Shown here: piece after piece, positions 24,702 to 35,649 of the stretch
How the letters are laid out: every line of letters begins with the position of its first letter
How positions within the stretch are numbered: the stretch's first letter is position 1
Notes under the pieces: generated by a model
Databases searched by the model: none
The model's input: only the letters and a program-made list of their open reading frames with translations
Told to the model about the DNA's origin: nothing
Program-made: the position numbers and the translations under genes
Source: Paraburkholderia phosphatilytica
Lineage (GTDB): Bacteria > Pseudomonadota > Gammaproteobacteria > Burkholderiales > Burkholderiaceae
Direction: 5' to 3'
Length of the DNA stretch: 64,000 nt
Assembly (NCBI RefSeq): GCF_003443895.1
Contig: NZ_QQOA01000003.1
Span: 248,001 to 312,000 of the forward strand

Positions 24702-25643
24702 ATGAACCGCCTCGCCTCTCCTTCCAACGGCACGAGCGATCCGCACGAACCGCACGCTGCGCCGCTGCAACCCACGCGGCGAGCGCCGTTCGCGCCGGGC
24801 CGCACGCTGCTCGTCGCGGGCCAGTGGTTCGTGACGCTGCTGCTATGCGCGTTCCTGATCGTGCCGGTCGTGATGTCGATACTCGCGGGCCTCACAGTCA
24901 ACTACTTCCGCGGCATCGCGAGCGGCCTCACGCTGCGCTGGCTCGTCGAAGTGTGGACGCAGTATCACGACTCCGTGTTCCTGTCGCTCGAAGTCGCCGC
25001 GTTGACGCTCGCGATCACGCTCGTCACCGGCGTGCCGGCGGGCTACGTGCTCGCGCGCAGCAAGACGCGCCTGTCGCGCATCGTCGAAGAATTTCTCGTG
25101 CTGCCGATCGCGCTGCCCGGTCTCGCATCGGCGCTCGCGCTGCTCGTCGTGTACGACGGCTTCACGTGGTTCCGGATGAGCGTGCTGTTCATCGTCGTGG
25201 GCCACGTGGTGTTCACGCTGCCGTTCATGGTGCGCGCGGTCGCCGCCGTGTGCGCGAGCGTCGACCTGCGCACGCTCGAAGAAGGCGCAGCGAGCCTCGG
25301 TGCGGGCTTCTTCAAGCGCTTCGTCACGATCGTGCTGCCGAACGTGCGCCCCGGCATCGTCGCGGGCGCGCTCGCCGTGGTGACGTTATCGATCGGCGAG
25401 TTCAACCTGACGTGGATGCTGCACACGCCCGACACGAAGACGCTGCCCGTCGGTCTCGCCGACACCTACGCGTCGCTGCGCATCGAAGTGGGCAGCGCAT
25501 ACACGATCCTATTCTTCATCATGACGATGCCGCTCCTCGTCGCGATGCAATGGCTCGGCGTCGATGCGACGGGCCAGCGCCGCGTCGCCTCCGCAGGCAA
25601 AACCGCATCGCCAGTGAAACAACAGCTGAAGCAGAAACCATGA
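24702..25643 (+). CDS. ABC transporter permease 2
   Basis: 313 aa, ATG 24702 two bases after the previous stop. A Pro/His-rich cytoplasmic N-terminus of about 35 residues precedes six membrane segments. The EAA loop reads LEEGAASLGAGFFKRFVTIV. PotC-like permease that forms the channel with permease 1. The C-terminal tail (residues about 288-313) is basic and polar (SAGKTASPVKQQLKQKP). Its stop overlaps the ATPase start (ATGA), again indicating coupled translation. Confidence 0.87.
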   Translation: MNRLASPSNGTSDPHEPHAAPLQPTRRAPFAPGRTLLVAGQWFVTLLLCAFLIVPVVMSILAGLTVNYFRGIASGLTLRWLVEVWTQYHDSVFLSLEVAALTLAITLVTGVPAGYVLARSKTRLSRIVEEFLVLPIALPGLASALALLVVYDGFTWFRMSVLFIVVGHVVFTLPFMVRAVAAVCASVDLRTLEEGAASLGAGFFKRFVTIVLPNVRPGIVAGALAVVTLSIGEFNLTWMLHTPDTKTLPVGLADTYASLRIEVGSAYTILFFIMTMPLLVAMQWLGVDATGQRRVASAGKTASPVKQQLKQKP

Positions 25644-26695
25644 CCGTCATTCATCTCGCATCCGTACCCGTCACGCTCACGCGCTGCGCGAAGACGTTTC
25701 GCGGCACCCGCGTGCTCGAACCGCTCGACCTCACGATCGGCGCGGGCGAAACGCTCGTGCTGCTCGGCCCGTCCGGCTGCGGCAAGACCACCACGCTGCG
25801 CATGATCGCGGGACTCGAATCGCCGGATGCGGGCGGCCGCATCGCATTCGGCGACGAGGACGTCACCCTGCTTCCGATCGAGCGACGCGAAGTCGGCATG
25901 GTGTTCCAGAGCTACGCGCTGTTTCCGAACCTCACCGTGCGCGGCAACGTCGGCTATGGCTTGAAGATCCGCAAGATCGCGCCGAACGTTGCGCGCGAAC
26001 GCGTCGACGAACTGCTCGCGATGATGCGGCTCACCGAGCACGCCGACAAACCCATCGACCAGCTCTCCGGCGGTCAACGTCAACGCGTCGCGCTCGCGCG
26101 CGCCCTCGCGCCGCAACCGCGCGTACTGCTGCTCGACGAACCGCTGACCGCGCTCGACGCACGTCTGCGCGACACGTTGCGCAGCGAAATGAATACGCTG
26201 CTGCGCGGGCTCGGCGTGACGACCGTCTACGTGACGCACGACCAGGCGGAAGCGATGGAGCTTGGCGACCGCATCGTCGTGATGAGCGCGGGGCGCATCG
26301 AGCAGATCGGCACGCCGCGCGACATCTACTACCGACCCGCGAACCGCACCGTCGCGCAGTTCGTCGGCACGCTGAACCGGATCGTGGGAGACTGGCGCGA
26401 AGGCCGCTTCACGACGCTCGGCGGCGCGGTCGCAACATCCGCGAGCGAAGCGCATCTGCGCGGCGCAGGCGAACTGTTCTTCCGTCCCGAGGACGCGTCG
26501 CTCGTCGATCCGGCCAACGCGCAACTGCGCGGCACCGTCGAGCACGCAGCGTTTCTCGGCGAGCGTACGCGGCTCACGATCGGCGGCGCGGCGCCCGATG
26601 CGCTCTTCATCGACGTGGCCGGCCGGGTCGAACTCGCGCGCGGCACGCCCGTCGGCATGTCGATCGCGCCGGATGCGCTGATCGCACTCGCGTGA
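25640..26695 (+). CDS. ABC transporter ATP-binding protein
   Basis: 351 aa, ATG 25640 overlapping the permease stop. Intact nucleotide-binding domain: Walker A GPSGCGKTTT (residues about 44-53), Q-loop MVFQSYALFPN, signature QLSGGQRQRVALARA, Walker B VLLLDEPLTALD and H-loop VYVTHDQAEA. A C-terminal TOBE-type regulatory domain follows (about 240-351: GELFFRPEDASLVD...). PotA/FbpC/PhnT-like. It powers the importer formed with the two upstream permeases. Confidence 0.9.
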   Translation: MTVIHLASVPVTLTRCAKTFRGTRVLEPLDLTIGAGETLVLLGPSGCGKTTTLRMIAGLESPDAGGRIAFGDEDVTLLPIERREVGMVFQSYALFPNLTVRGNVGYGLKIRKIAPNVARERVDELLAMMRLTEHADKPIDQLSGGQRQRVALARALAPQPRVLLLDEPLTALDARLRDTLRSEMNTLLRGLGVTTVYVTHDQAEAMELGDRIVVMSAGRIEQIGTPRDIYYRPANRTVAQFVGTLNRIVGDWREGRFTTLGGAVATSASEAHLRGAGELFFRPEDASLVDPANAQLRGTVEHAAFLGERTRLTIGGAAPDALFIDVAGRVELARGTPVGMSIAPDALIALA

Positions 26696-26731
26696 CCCAT
26701 TGCTGACCTATCGCACGACCAAGGACCCCCG

Positions 26732-27565
26732 ATGCTGCTAGCCCAGATCAGCGACCTGCATATCAAGCGCCCCGGCGCGCTCGCGTATCGTCGCGTCGAC
26801 ACCGCCGCGTTTCTTGCGCGCTGCGTTGCTCGGCTCAATGCGCTCGATCCGCGCCCGGACGCGGTGCTCGTCACCGGCGACCTCGTCGATCACGGCGCGC
26901 CCGAGGAATACGAGCACCTGAAGTCACTGCTCGCGCCGCTCGAAATTCCCGCGTACCTGATGGTCGGCAATCACGATGCACGCGATGCATTGCGCCACGT
27001 GTTCAGCGAGCGCGCGGAACTGGCCGCCGGCGGCGACTTCGTGAACTACACCGCGGACATCGGCCCCGTGCGGCTGATCGCGCTCGATTCGATGGTGCCG
27101 GGCGCAAGCGGCGGCACCCTGTGCGACGCGCGGCTCGCATGGCTCGCGGAAGAACTGCAGGCCACCGCCGCCAGCCAGCAACCCGTCGTCATCGGGCTGC
27201 ATCATCCGCCGTTCGTGTCGGGCATCGGGCATATGGACGCGGCGCGCCTCGATCCCCGCGCATCGGCGAAGTTCGCGGCGCTGCTCGCGCAGTATCCGAA
27301 CGTGGAGCGCGTGATCTGCGGGCACGTGCATCGCACGATGTTCGTGCGCTTCGGCGGCACGATTGCGACCGCCGCGCCGTCGCCCGCGCATCAGGTCGCG
27401 CTCGATCTGCGCGACGATGCGCCCTCCGCGTTCCGCATGGAGCCGCCCGGTTTCCTGCTGCATCGCTACACGCCGGAGGAAGGCTTCGTTACGCACCATG
27501 CGTATGTCGACGAAGCGGACGGCCCGTATCCGTTCTACGAGCCGGAAGGCAAGCTGATCGATTGA
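26732..27565 (+). CDS. GpdQ/CpdA-like class III phosphodiesterase
   Basis: 277 aa, ATG with AAGGA upstream, 36 bp after the ATPase gene. Dinuclear metal motifs are complete: QISDLHIKRPG (D8, H10), VTGDLVDHG, VGNHDARD, IGLHHPPF and CGHVHRTMF. Layout and spacing resemble Enterobacter GpdQ (glycerophosphodiesterase) and cyclic nucleotide phosphodiesterase CpdA, including a C-terminal cap ending PYPFYEPEGKLID. It is cytoplasmic, without a signal peptide. As the last gene of the importer operon it probably cleaves the imported phosphodiester to release phosphate, an alcohol or both. Confidence 0.85.
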   Translation: MLLAQISDLHIKRPGALAYRRVDTAAFLARCVARLNALDPRPDAVLVTGDLVDHGAPEEYEHLKSLLAPLEIPAYLMVGNHDARDALRHVFSERAELAAGGDFVNYTADIGPVRLIALDSMVPGASGGTLCDARLAWLAEELQATAASQQPVVIGLHHPPFVSGIGHMDAARLDPRASAKFAALLAQYPNVERVICGHVHRTMFVRFGGTIATAAPSPAHQVALDLRDDAPSAFRMEPPGFLLHRYTPEEGFVTHHAYVDEADGPYPFYEPEGKLID

Positions 27566-27587
27566 GCGATTGAGCGTGTGATCACGC

Positions 27588-27618
27588 GCGGGCGCCGGCT
27601 GCAAAACCAGGCGCCCGC
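27588..27618. terminator. Hairpin after the importer operon
   Basis: GCGGGCGCC (27588-27596) pairs perfectly with GGCGCCCGC (27610-27618) over a 13-nt loop, 23 bp past the phosphodiesterase stop. There is no U-tract, so it is a weak terminator candidate. Confidence 0.4.
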
Positions 27619-27703
27619 CGCCCCGCCAGCAGGAACGGACCGCCTCCGGTATCATCGGCACGCTCAACGCCACTTCGCGTCGGCGCGTCCGACCCACGTT
27701 TCC

Positions 27704-28915
27704 ATGTCTTCATCCGATGCCGCAACGACCGCCGAATCCGGCCAGTCGCTGCGCGGGCTTTTGCTGTTGCTCGCGACGATTGCCGGTGTCGCCGTCGCCA
27801 ACATCTACTACAACCAGCCGCTGCTCGACGCGTTCCGCCAGTCGTTTCCGCAGAGCGCGCAGTGGATCGGCGCGGTGCCCGCCTCCACGCAGCTCGGCTA
27901 CGCGGTCGGCATGCTGCTGCTCGCGCCGCTCGGCGACCGCTTCGACCGGCGCCGGCTGATTCTGCTGCAGATCGTCGGCATCTGCATCGCGCTCGTGTTC
28001 GCCGCGAGCGCGCAGTCGCTCGCCGTGCTGGCCATCGCGAGTCTTGCGATCGGCATTCTCGCGACCATCGCGCAGCAAGCGGTGCCGTTCGCGGCGGAAC
28101 TCGCGCCACCCGCGCAGCGCGGTCACGCGGTCGGCACCGTGATGAGCGGCCTGCTGCTCGGCATCCTGCTCGCGCGAACCGCCGCGGGTTTCGTCGCGCA
28201 GTATTTCGGCTGGCGTTCGGTGTTCGCCGCGTCCGTCGTCGCGCTGCTCGCGATGGCGGTCGTCGTGATCATGCGGCTGCCGCGCAGCAAGCCGACCTCG
28301 ACGCTGCCGTACACGCAGCTGCTCGGCTCGATGTGGCATCTCGCGGTCGAATTGCGCGGGCTGCGCGAAGCGTCGATGACGGGCGCCGCGTTGTTCGCCG
28401 CGTTCAGCCTGTTCTGGTCGGTGCTGACGCTGCTGCTTGCGGGCGCGCCGTTTCATCTCGGGCCGCAGGCGGCAGGCCTGTTCGGTATCGTCGGCGCGGC
28501 GGGCGCGCTCGCGGCGCCCCTTGCCGGCAAGTCCGCCGACCGCCGCGGGCCACGCGCGGTGATCACGCTGTCCGTTGCGCTGGTGGCGATCGCGTTCGTG
28601 GTGTTCGCACTGTCGGGCCGCAGCATTGCGGGTCTCGTGATCGGCGTGATCGTGCTCGACATCGGCGTGCAGGCCGCGCAGATCTCGAACCAGTCGCGCA
28701 TCTACGCGCTGAAGCCCGAAGCGCGCAGCCGCGTGAACACAGTGTTCATGGTGTGCTATTTCATCGGCGGCGCGCTGGGTTCCGCGGTCGGTGCGATCAC
28801 GTGGCACGCGTTCGGCTGGATCGGCGCCTGCGTGGCCGGCCTGCTGTTCGCGCTGCTGGCGGGATGGGTGCACTGGCGCCAACGTCCGCACGCCGCGGCC
28901 GCCGCCACCTCGTAA
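27704..28915 (+). CDS. MFS transporter (YdhP/AraJ-like DHA1)
   Basis: 403 aa from ATG 27704 (MSSSDAATTAESGQSLRGLL); the 42 codons upstream in frame have no RBS and overlap the hairpin. Twelve membrane segments. DHA1 markers: VANIYYNQPLLDAFRQSF in TM1, LAPLGDRFDRRRLIL in loop 2-3 and SRVNTVFMVCYFIGGALGS in TM11. The NIYYNQPLLD signature is typical of a Burkholderia/Pseudomonas exporter group with unknown substrates. It is separated from the phosphodiesterase by 138 bp containing a hairpin, so it is likely a separate transcript. Confidence 0.85.
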   Translation: MSSSDAATTAESGQSLRGLLLLLATIAGVAVANIYYNQPLLDAFRQSFPQSAQWIGAVPASTQLGYAVGMLLLAPLGDRFDRRRLILLQIVGICIALVFAASAQSLAVLAIASLAIGILATIAQQAVPFAAELAPPAQRGHAVGTVMSGLLLGILLARTAAGFVAQYFGWRSVFAASVVALLAMAVVVIMRLPRSKPTSTLPYTQLLGSMWHLAVELRGLREASMTGAALFAAFSLFWSVLTLLLAGAPFHLGPQAAGLFGIVGAAGALAAPLAGKSADRRGPRAVITLSVALVAIAFVVFALSGRSIAGLVIGVIVLDIGVQAAQISNQSRIYALKPEARSRVNTVFMVCYFIGGALGSAVGAITWHAFGWIGACVAGLLFALLAGWVHWRQRPHAAAAATS

Positions 28916-28931
28916 CGGTTTCAACGCGCAT

Positions 28932-29366
28932 TCAGCGCAGCGCCCCGCGCTGCTGCGCGTAGTCGTGCAGCGCATCGATCACGCGGTCGAACTCGAACGA
29001 TTTGTCGTAGAAGTGGCGCACGCCGTACTGCGCGCAACGCTCGCGATACGCGGGCAGTGCGTGATTGGTCAGCACCGCGGCGAACATCGATTCGGTCAGG
29101 CCGCGCTGCTGCAGATACGCGAGCACGGGCACCGACGAGCCGCGCTTCAGCTGCAGATCGACGATCACCGCGTCGAACGCTTCGGCCGCGAGCAGCGCGA
29201 TCGCTTCGTCGGCCGTTTCCGTTTGCGCCGCCACCCGCAGCGCGCCCGATGCATCGATCGCATCGACGAGACTGCGGCGGATCAACGCCGAATCCTCGAT
29301 CAACAGCACCCGCAATGGCGCGAGTGCCGCTGAGTCATGCACTGGATTCGGGTTCGGCTCGCTCAT
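28932..29366 (-). CDS. Stand-alone CheY-like response regulator
   Basis: 144 aa, one receiver domain with an 18-residue leader. The acidic pocket is E24/D25 (LLIEDSALIRR), the phosphoacceptor is D70 (AVIVDLQLKRGSS), then a Thr in VLTNHALP and Lys in FYDKSFEFDRV. There is no output domain, so it would act by protein contact or phosphate buffering. Its gene is 31 bp downstream of the NarL-type regulator on the same strand, which suggests both are in one transcript and may share the kinase at 31432. Confidence 0.87.
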   Translation of the reverse strand: MSEPNPNPVHDSAALAPLRVLLIEDSALIRRSLVDAIDASGALRVAAQTETADEAIALLAAEAFDAVIVDLQLKRGSSVPVLAYLQQRGLTESMFAAVLTNHALPAYRERCAQYGVRHFYDKSFEFDRVIDALHDYAQQRGALR

Positions 29367-29397
29367 CGGACTTCCGTCGCTCTCCGTGCGTTACGTC

Positions 29398-30030
29398 TCA
29401 CTGGATCAGGCCGTTCTTGATCGCGTAGTACGTCAGATCGGCATTGTTCGCGAGCCGCATTTTCTCCAGCACGCGCGCGCGATAGGTGCTCACGGTCTTC
29501 ACGGACAGATGCAGCTCGTCCGCGATGTCGGTCGGAATCTGCCCGGCCGCGAGCTTGCAGAAGATCTGGAACTCGCGCCCGGACAACTGCTCGTGCGGCT
29601 TGCCGGCGTCGGGGCGGTCGAGGCCGTCGGCGAGCGCATCCACCACCGTCTCCGACAGATACCGGTGGCCGCGCGCGACCGCGCGAATGGCACGGATGAT
29701 GTCCTCCGGCTCGCAATCCTTGTTCAGATAGCCGCTAGCGCCCGCGCGCAGCAGGTTGATCGCGTACTGGCTTTCGGGAAAGCCCGACAGGATCAGCACG
29801 TTCTGCCCGGGACGCACCTGCTTGATCACGCGCAGCGTATCGACGCCGTTCTTGTCGGGCATCGCGATGTCGAGCATCACGACGTCGAACGCCTGCTCGC
29901 GCACGAGCCGGATCGTTTCGTCGCCGGTCGATGCTTCGGCGGCCACGCACATGTCGGGCTCGTCGGCGACGAACTGCCTGAAGCCGCCCCGCACGATCGC
30001 GTGGTCGTCCACTATCAGCACTCGGATCAT
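29398..30030 (-). CDS. NarL/LuxR-family response regulator
   Basis: 210 aa from the ATG at 30030 (MIRVLIVDDHAIVRGG); the frame extends 24 codons further but without family match. Receiver: D8/D9, phosphoacceptor D54 in VVMLDIAMP, Ser/Thr in LILSGFPE and K in GYLNKDC. C-terminal LuxR-type HTH: LSGREFQIFCKLAAGQIPTD and LHLSVKTVSTYRARVLEKM. Close in look to UvrY/RcsB/GacA-type regulators. The likely partner is the HisKA_3 kinase at 31432-32856, divergent and separated by a ferritin-like and two DUF1328 genes. Confidence 0.9.
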   Translation of the reverse strand: MIRVLIVDDHAIVRGGFRQFVADEPDMCVAAEASTGDETIRLVREQAFDVVMLDIAMPDKNGVDTLRVIKQVRPGQNVLILSGFPESQYAINLLRAGASGYLNKDCEPEDIIRAIRAVARGHRYLSETVVDALADGLDRPDAGKPHEQLSGREFQIFCKLAAGQIPTDIADELHLSVKTVSTYRARVLEKMRLANNADLTYYAIKNGLIQ

Positions 30031-30094
30031 CGGCTTCGTTCGCCTCGCAAGTGAAAGCGCCGAACGCGCGGGCGGTGTGCGCAGCGCGAGCCGC

Positions 30095-30646
30095 TCACTC
30101 ACGGCCCTGCATCAGGTCCGCCATGTCGTCCGCGTGCTCTTCCTCCACCTCCAGAATCTCTTCGAAGAGGCGGCGGGTCGTGACGTCCTTGTCGCCCAGG
30201 TAACGGATGATCTCGCGATACGTGTCGATCGCGATGCGCTCCGCGATCAGGTTCTCGCGAATCATGCCCGTGAGGTCGCCGCCCTCCTTGTATTCGGAGT
30301 GCGAGCGCGTGGCGAGGCCCTTCGGCTCGAAGTCCGGCTCGCCGCCCAGCTGCACGATGCGCTCGGCGAGACGGTCGGCGTGATCCTGCTCTTCGGCCGC
30401 GTGCTGCGCGAACTCCTGCGCGACCGCTTCCGAATTGATGCCTTTCGCCATGTAGAAATGTCGCTTGTAGCGCAGCACGCAGACGATCTCGGTCGCGAGC
30501 GAATCGTTCAGGAGCTTGATGACCGTTTCGCGGTCCGCGCCGTACGACTCGGTGACCGGACCGTCCTGCATATGCTGGCGCGCCTGCGCGCGAATCTTTT
30601 CGACGTCCATCACGAACGAACCGGACGAATGGGATGATTTCGACAT
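30095..30646 (-). CDS. Ferritin-like (bacterioferritin-type) protein
   Basis: 183 aa from ATG 30646 (MSKSSHSSGSFVMDVEKI), with AGGAGC six bases upstream. A four-helix ferritin-like domain carries the di-iron ligand pattern: LNDSLATEIVCVLRYKRHFY, EFAQHAAEEQDHADRLAERI, NLIAERIAIDTYREIIRYLG and FEEILEVEEEHADDMADLM, i.e. paired E...ExxH motifs. Similar proteins in Burkholderia are annotated as bacterioferritin or Dps-like and are associated with iron storage or oxidative stress. It sits 65 bp upstream of the NarL regulator gene and 92 bp downstream of the first DUF1328 gene. Confidence 0.85.
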   Translation of the reverse strand: MSKSSHSSGSFVMDVEKIRAQARQHMQDGPVTESYGADRETVIKLLNDSLATEIVCVLRYKRHFYMAKGINSEAVAQEFAQHAAEEQDHADRLAERIVQLGGEPDFEPKGLATRSHSEYKEGGDLTGMIRENLIAERIAIDTYREIIRYLGDKDVTTRRLFEEILEVEEEHADDMADLMQGRE

Positions 30647-30737
30647 TGAGGGGCTCCTTGTTTGCATGGCGATCCACCGATCGCGGAAAAATCGTGCGAC
30701 GCGCCGGCAGACGCCGCGCGTCGCATGCTCGTCTTCG

Positions 30738-30899
30738 CTAGGTGCGGAACACGCCGAGCAGCAGCGTCACCACGAACACGACCAGGAACAGATAGAACAG
30801 GATCTTCGCGATTTCGGCCGCGCCGGCCGCGATGCCGGTAAAGCCGAACACCGCCGCGATGATCGCGATCACGAAGAACACCAGTGCGTAGTGCAGCAT
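30738..30899 (-). CDS. DUF1328 small membrane protein (copy 1)
   Basis: 53 aa, ATG at 30899 preceded by GGGAGGAAGG. Two membrane helices: [19 protein letters not shown] and [20 protein letters not shown], with the family signature [18 protein letters not shown] between them. DUF1328/YtjA proteins are stress-induced tiny inner-membrane proteins of unknown function. Copy 2 lies immediately upstream on the same strand and the pair probably arose by duplication. Confidence 0.88.
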   Translation of the reverse strand: MLHYALVFFVIAIIAAVFGFTGIAAGAAEIAKILFYLFLVVFVVTLLLGVFRT

Positions 30900-30992
30900 G
30901 ACCCTTCCTCCCTGACAGGTTGATCGAGCCGTCGAACCCGCGCCCGTGGCCCATCGCCTGCATTTCGCATGACGAATGGACGCGCCGAACCG

Positions 30993-31169
30993 CTAGTCGA
31001 CGATCTTTTTCGTGACGAAGAAACCGATCGCAAGGAACACGATGCACAGGATCAGGAACAGCACGAACAGGAACTTCGCGATCGCCGCTGCGCCCGCCGC
31101 GACGCCGGTAAAGCCGAGCAGGCCGGCAATGACGGCGACCACGGCAAAGAAGAGTGCCCATTTCAGCAT
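30993..31169 (-). CDS. DUF1328 small membrane protein (copy 2)
   Basis: 58 aa from ATG 31169 (MLKWALFFAVVAVIAGLLGF), which has GGAGGTAACGGTC upstream; a 33-codon longer frame is spurious. Two helices around GFTGVAAGAAAIAKFLFVLF, as in copy 1, with a short basic tail FFVTKKIVD. It is the first gene of the minus-strand run DUF1328-DUF1328-ferritin-regulators, divergent from the kinase gene by 262 bp that must hold both promoters. Confidence 0.88.
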   Translation of the reverse strand: MLKWALFFAVVAVIAGLLGFTGVAAGAAAIAKFLFVLFLILCIVFLAIGFFVTKKIVD

Positions 31170-31431
31170 GACCGTTACCTCCACGTATCGGGTTCGTCTG
31201 CTCACATCGTAGTGAGACGGTTGTGTGCCGGCATTCCGGCGCGCTCCGGTTTTCGTGTGGGAATCCACCGACAGGCGCTTACAGCAGGGCTACGCGCCCG
31301 GCTGCGCGCCCGGGCTGCGCGCCGTCTTTGCGGTGTCGCAAACGGCGCGCCAGGGCTCGCACCAGCATTCGCGAACCCTGAACGGGCGCTACACTGGGGC
31401 CCATGACAGGGAGACGCGAGGAGACGCGCGC

Positions 31432-32856
31432 GTGAAAATCGCGGCACGGATCAACGACTGGATGCATACCCGAAGCTGGGCGATCGCGATGACCGTCGCG
31501 ATCGTGATCACGGTCGGCGGTCTGGTGATTCTCGAGACGGCGCGCGAACGTGTCGCCGCGGAATACGAAGCGGCGCTTGGCGCGCGCGGCGTCGCGACGC
31601 GGCTCGCGGCAATCGCCGCGAATCTCGCGCAGCTCGACGCGCTGGAAAGCGCGTTCATGCTGCACCAGCAGGACACCACCGCGAACGCTTACTGCAGCGC
31701 CGCGGCGCGCATCCGCGCCGCGCTGCCATCGCTCGATGCGTACTACCGGCGCGAAGCCGACAGCGCAACGCTCGCGAGCTTCGCGCAGGTCGAGGCGCAG
31801 CTCGACGCGCGCATTGCCACCGGCCGCAGCGCGCTGCAGCTCGCGGCACCGCATCCGCTCGACCTCGCCGCGTGCGGCGCCGGCTCGTCGGTGCAGCCGG
31901 CCGATACCGCGCTGATCGACAGCATGCTCGCGCTGTTGCGCGACACCGAGGAGCGCCGCGCGCAGACCGCGCTCGACGCGAGCCGCAACGACCAGCACAT
32001 CGCCACGTTCTGCGCACTGGCGCTGTCGGCGCTCAACATCGTGCTGTTCATCCTGCTGTTCCGCAATCTCGGCATCCAGATCGAGCGGCAGGCGCGCGTG
32101 CAACGACAATTGATTACACAGCAGGAAGAGCTCGATCAACTCGTGGACGAACGCACGCGCCAGCTCGAAGCGCTCGGCTGGCACCTGCAGGCAGTCAGCG
32201 AAAACGAGAAGACGCAACTGGCGCGCGAACTGCACGACGAACTCGGCGCGATCCTGACCGCGAGCCGGATGGATGTTGCGTGGGCGAACCGGCGGCTGCG
32301 CGAACGCGAGCCGGAGATCGCGGACAAGCTCGCCCGCGCGCTCGCGACCCTTGACGAAGGGATCGCGCTCAAACGCCGCATTATCGAAGACATGCGCCCG
32401 ACGGTGCTGTCGAACTTTGGGCTCGTCACCGCGCTGCGCACGCTCGCGGACGAAGCCGCGCAGCGCAACGGCTGGACGCTCGACCTGCATCTGCCCGACG
32501 ACGACGTGAAGCTCGACGAGCAGATCGAGATCGCGCTCTTTCGCGTCGCGCAGGAGTCGCTGACGAATGCGGCGAAATACGCGTGCGCATCGCGGCTCAC
32601 GATCCGCCTGGACGTGGGCGAGCAGCACGTCGAACTCGATCTCGCGGACAACGGCATCGGCATCCTGCCCGGCGACCTGAAGCGCACCCACACGCATGGC
32701 CTGCTCGGCATGCGGCAACGCGTGGCCGCGCGCGGCGGCCGCTTCGACATCCGTCGCGGCGAGCACGGCGGCACGACAATCCGCGTCGCGATGCCGAACC
32801 TGCGGCCTGCCACGCCCGCCACGCCCGCGCCGGACGCGGAGTCGCTCGAAGGCTGA
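31432..32856 (+). CDS. NarX-type sensor histidine kinase (HisKA_3)
   Basis: 474 aa from GTG 31432, with GAGGAGA about nine bases upstream. TM1 about 18-36, a helical periplasmic sensor of about 165 residues (CHASE3-like), TM2 about 198-218, then a coiled coil (ERQARVQRQLITQQEELDQL). HisKA_3 dimerisation domain with phosphoacceptor H268 in LARELHDELGAILTASR, and an HATPase_c domain: N-box QESLTNAAKYA, G1 DNGIGI and G2 HGLLGMRQR. Kinases of this class pair with NarL/LuxR regulators; the one at 29398-30030 is the nearest candidate. Confidence 0.88.
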   Translation: MKIAARINDWMHTRSWAIAMTVAIVITVGGLVILETARERVAAEYEAALGARGVATRLAAIAANLAQLDALESAFMLHQQDTTANAYCSAAARIRAALPSLDAYYRREADSATLASFAQVEAQLDARIATGRSALQLAAPHPLDLAACGAGSSVQPADTALIDSMLALLRDTEERRAQTALDASRNDQHIATFCALALSALNIVLFILLFRNLGIQIERQARVQRQLITQQEELDQLVDERTRQLEALGWHLQAVSENEKTQLARELHDELGAILTASRMDVAWANRRLREREPEIADKLARALATLDEGIALKRRIIEDMRPTVLSNFGLVTALRTLADEAAQRNGWTLDLHLPDDDVKLDEQIEIALFRVAQESLTNAAKYACASRLTIRLDVGEQHVELDLADNGIGILPGDLKRTHTHGLLGMRQRVAARGGRFDIRRGEHGGTTIRVAMPNLRPATPATPAPDAESLEG

Positions 32857-33090
32857 ATGCGGCTTGCCGCGTTGCATGCCGCGAGCGCGCGATGCGCCAT
32901 TGCGTATGCCACCTGTAGGAGCCCGCCGACACGCCGGCACGCGCGCCGCCTACAGCAGAATCGCGCGCCCTCCGACAGCCCCGCGCCGCGCCGCTGGCTA
33001 CGATGGAACCAGACCGGCGCGACTGTGTTCACGGCCAGCCGGACACCCCCGGCAGCGCGCCGGGACGTGACAGATCAAGGGAGAACAGCC

Positions 33091-35482
<2,392 letters not shown>

Positions 35483-35649
35483 CTTGAGCTGCGTGGTGCG
35501 CGGCGTGAGCTGCTTGAGCACGTCAGCGTTCGATGCCTTGAAGCCTGCAACTAGCACGGCAAGCTGCGCGGCAACCCAAGCGGCCATCGGCACGCGCAGG
35601 TTCAGCGCACCGAACGCGCAAGCTCAACGTGCAGACCCAACCCGCGCGT

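Noticed and set aside
31260-31330. Near-repeat GCGCCCGG(G)CTGCGCGC before the kinase
   Set aside because: Two imperfect copies in very GC-rich DNA; not clearly above chance and not placed as an operator.
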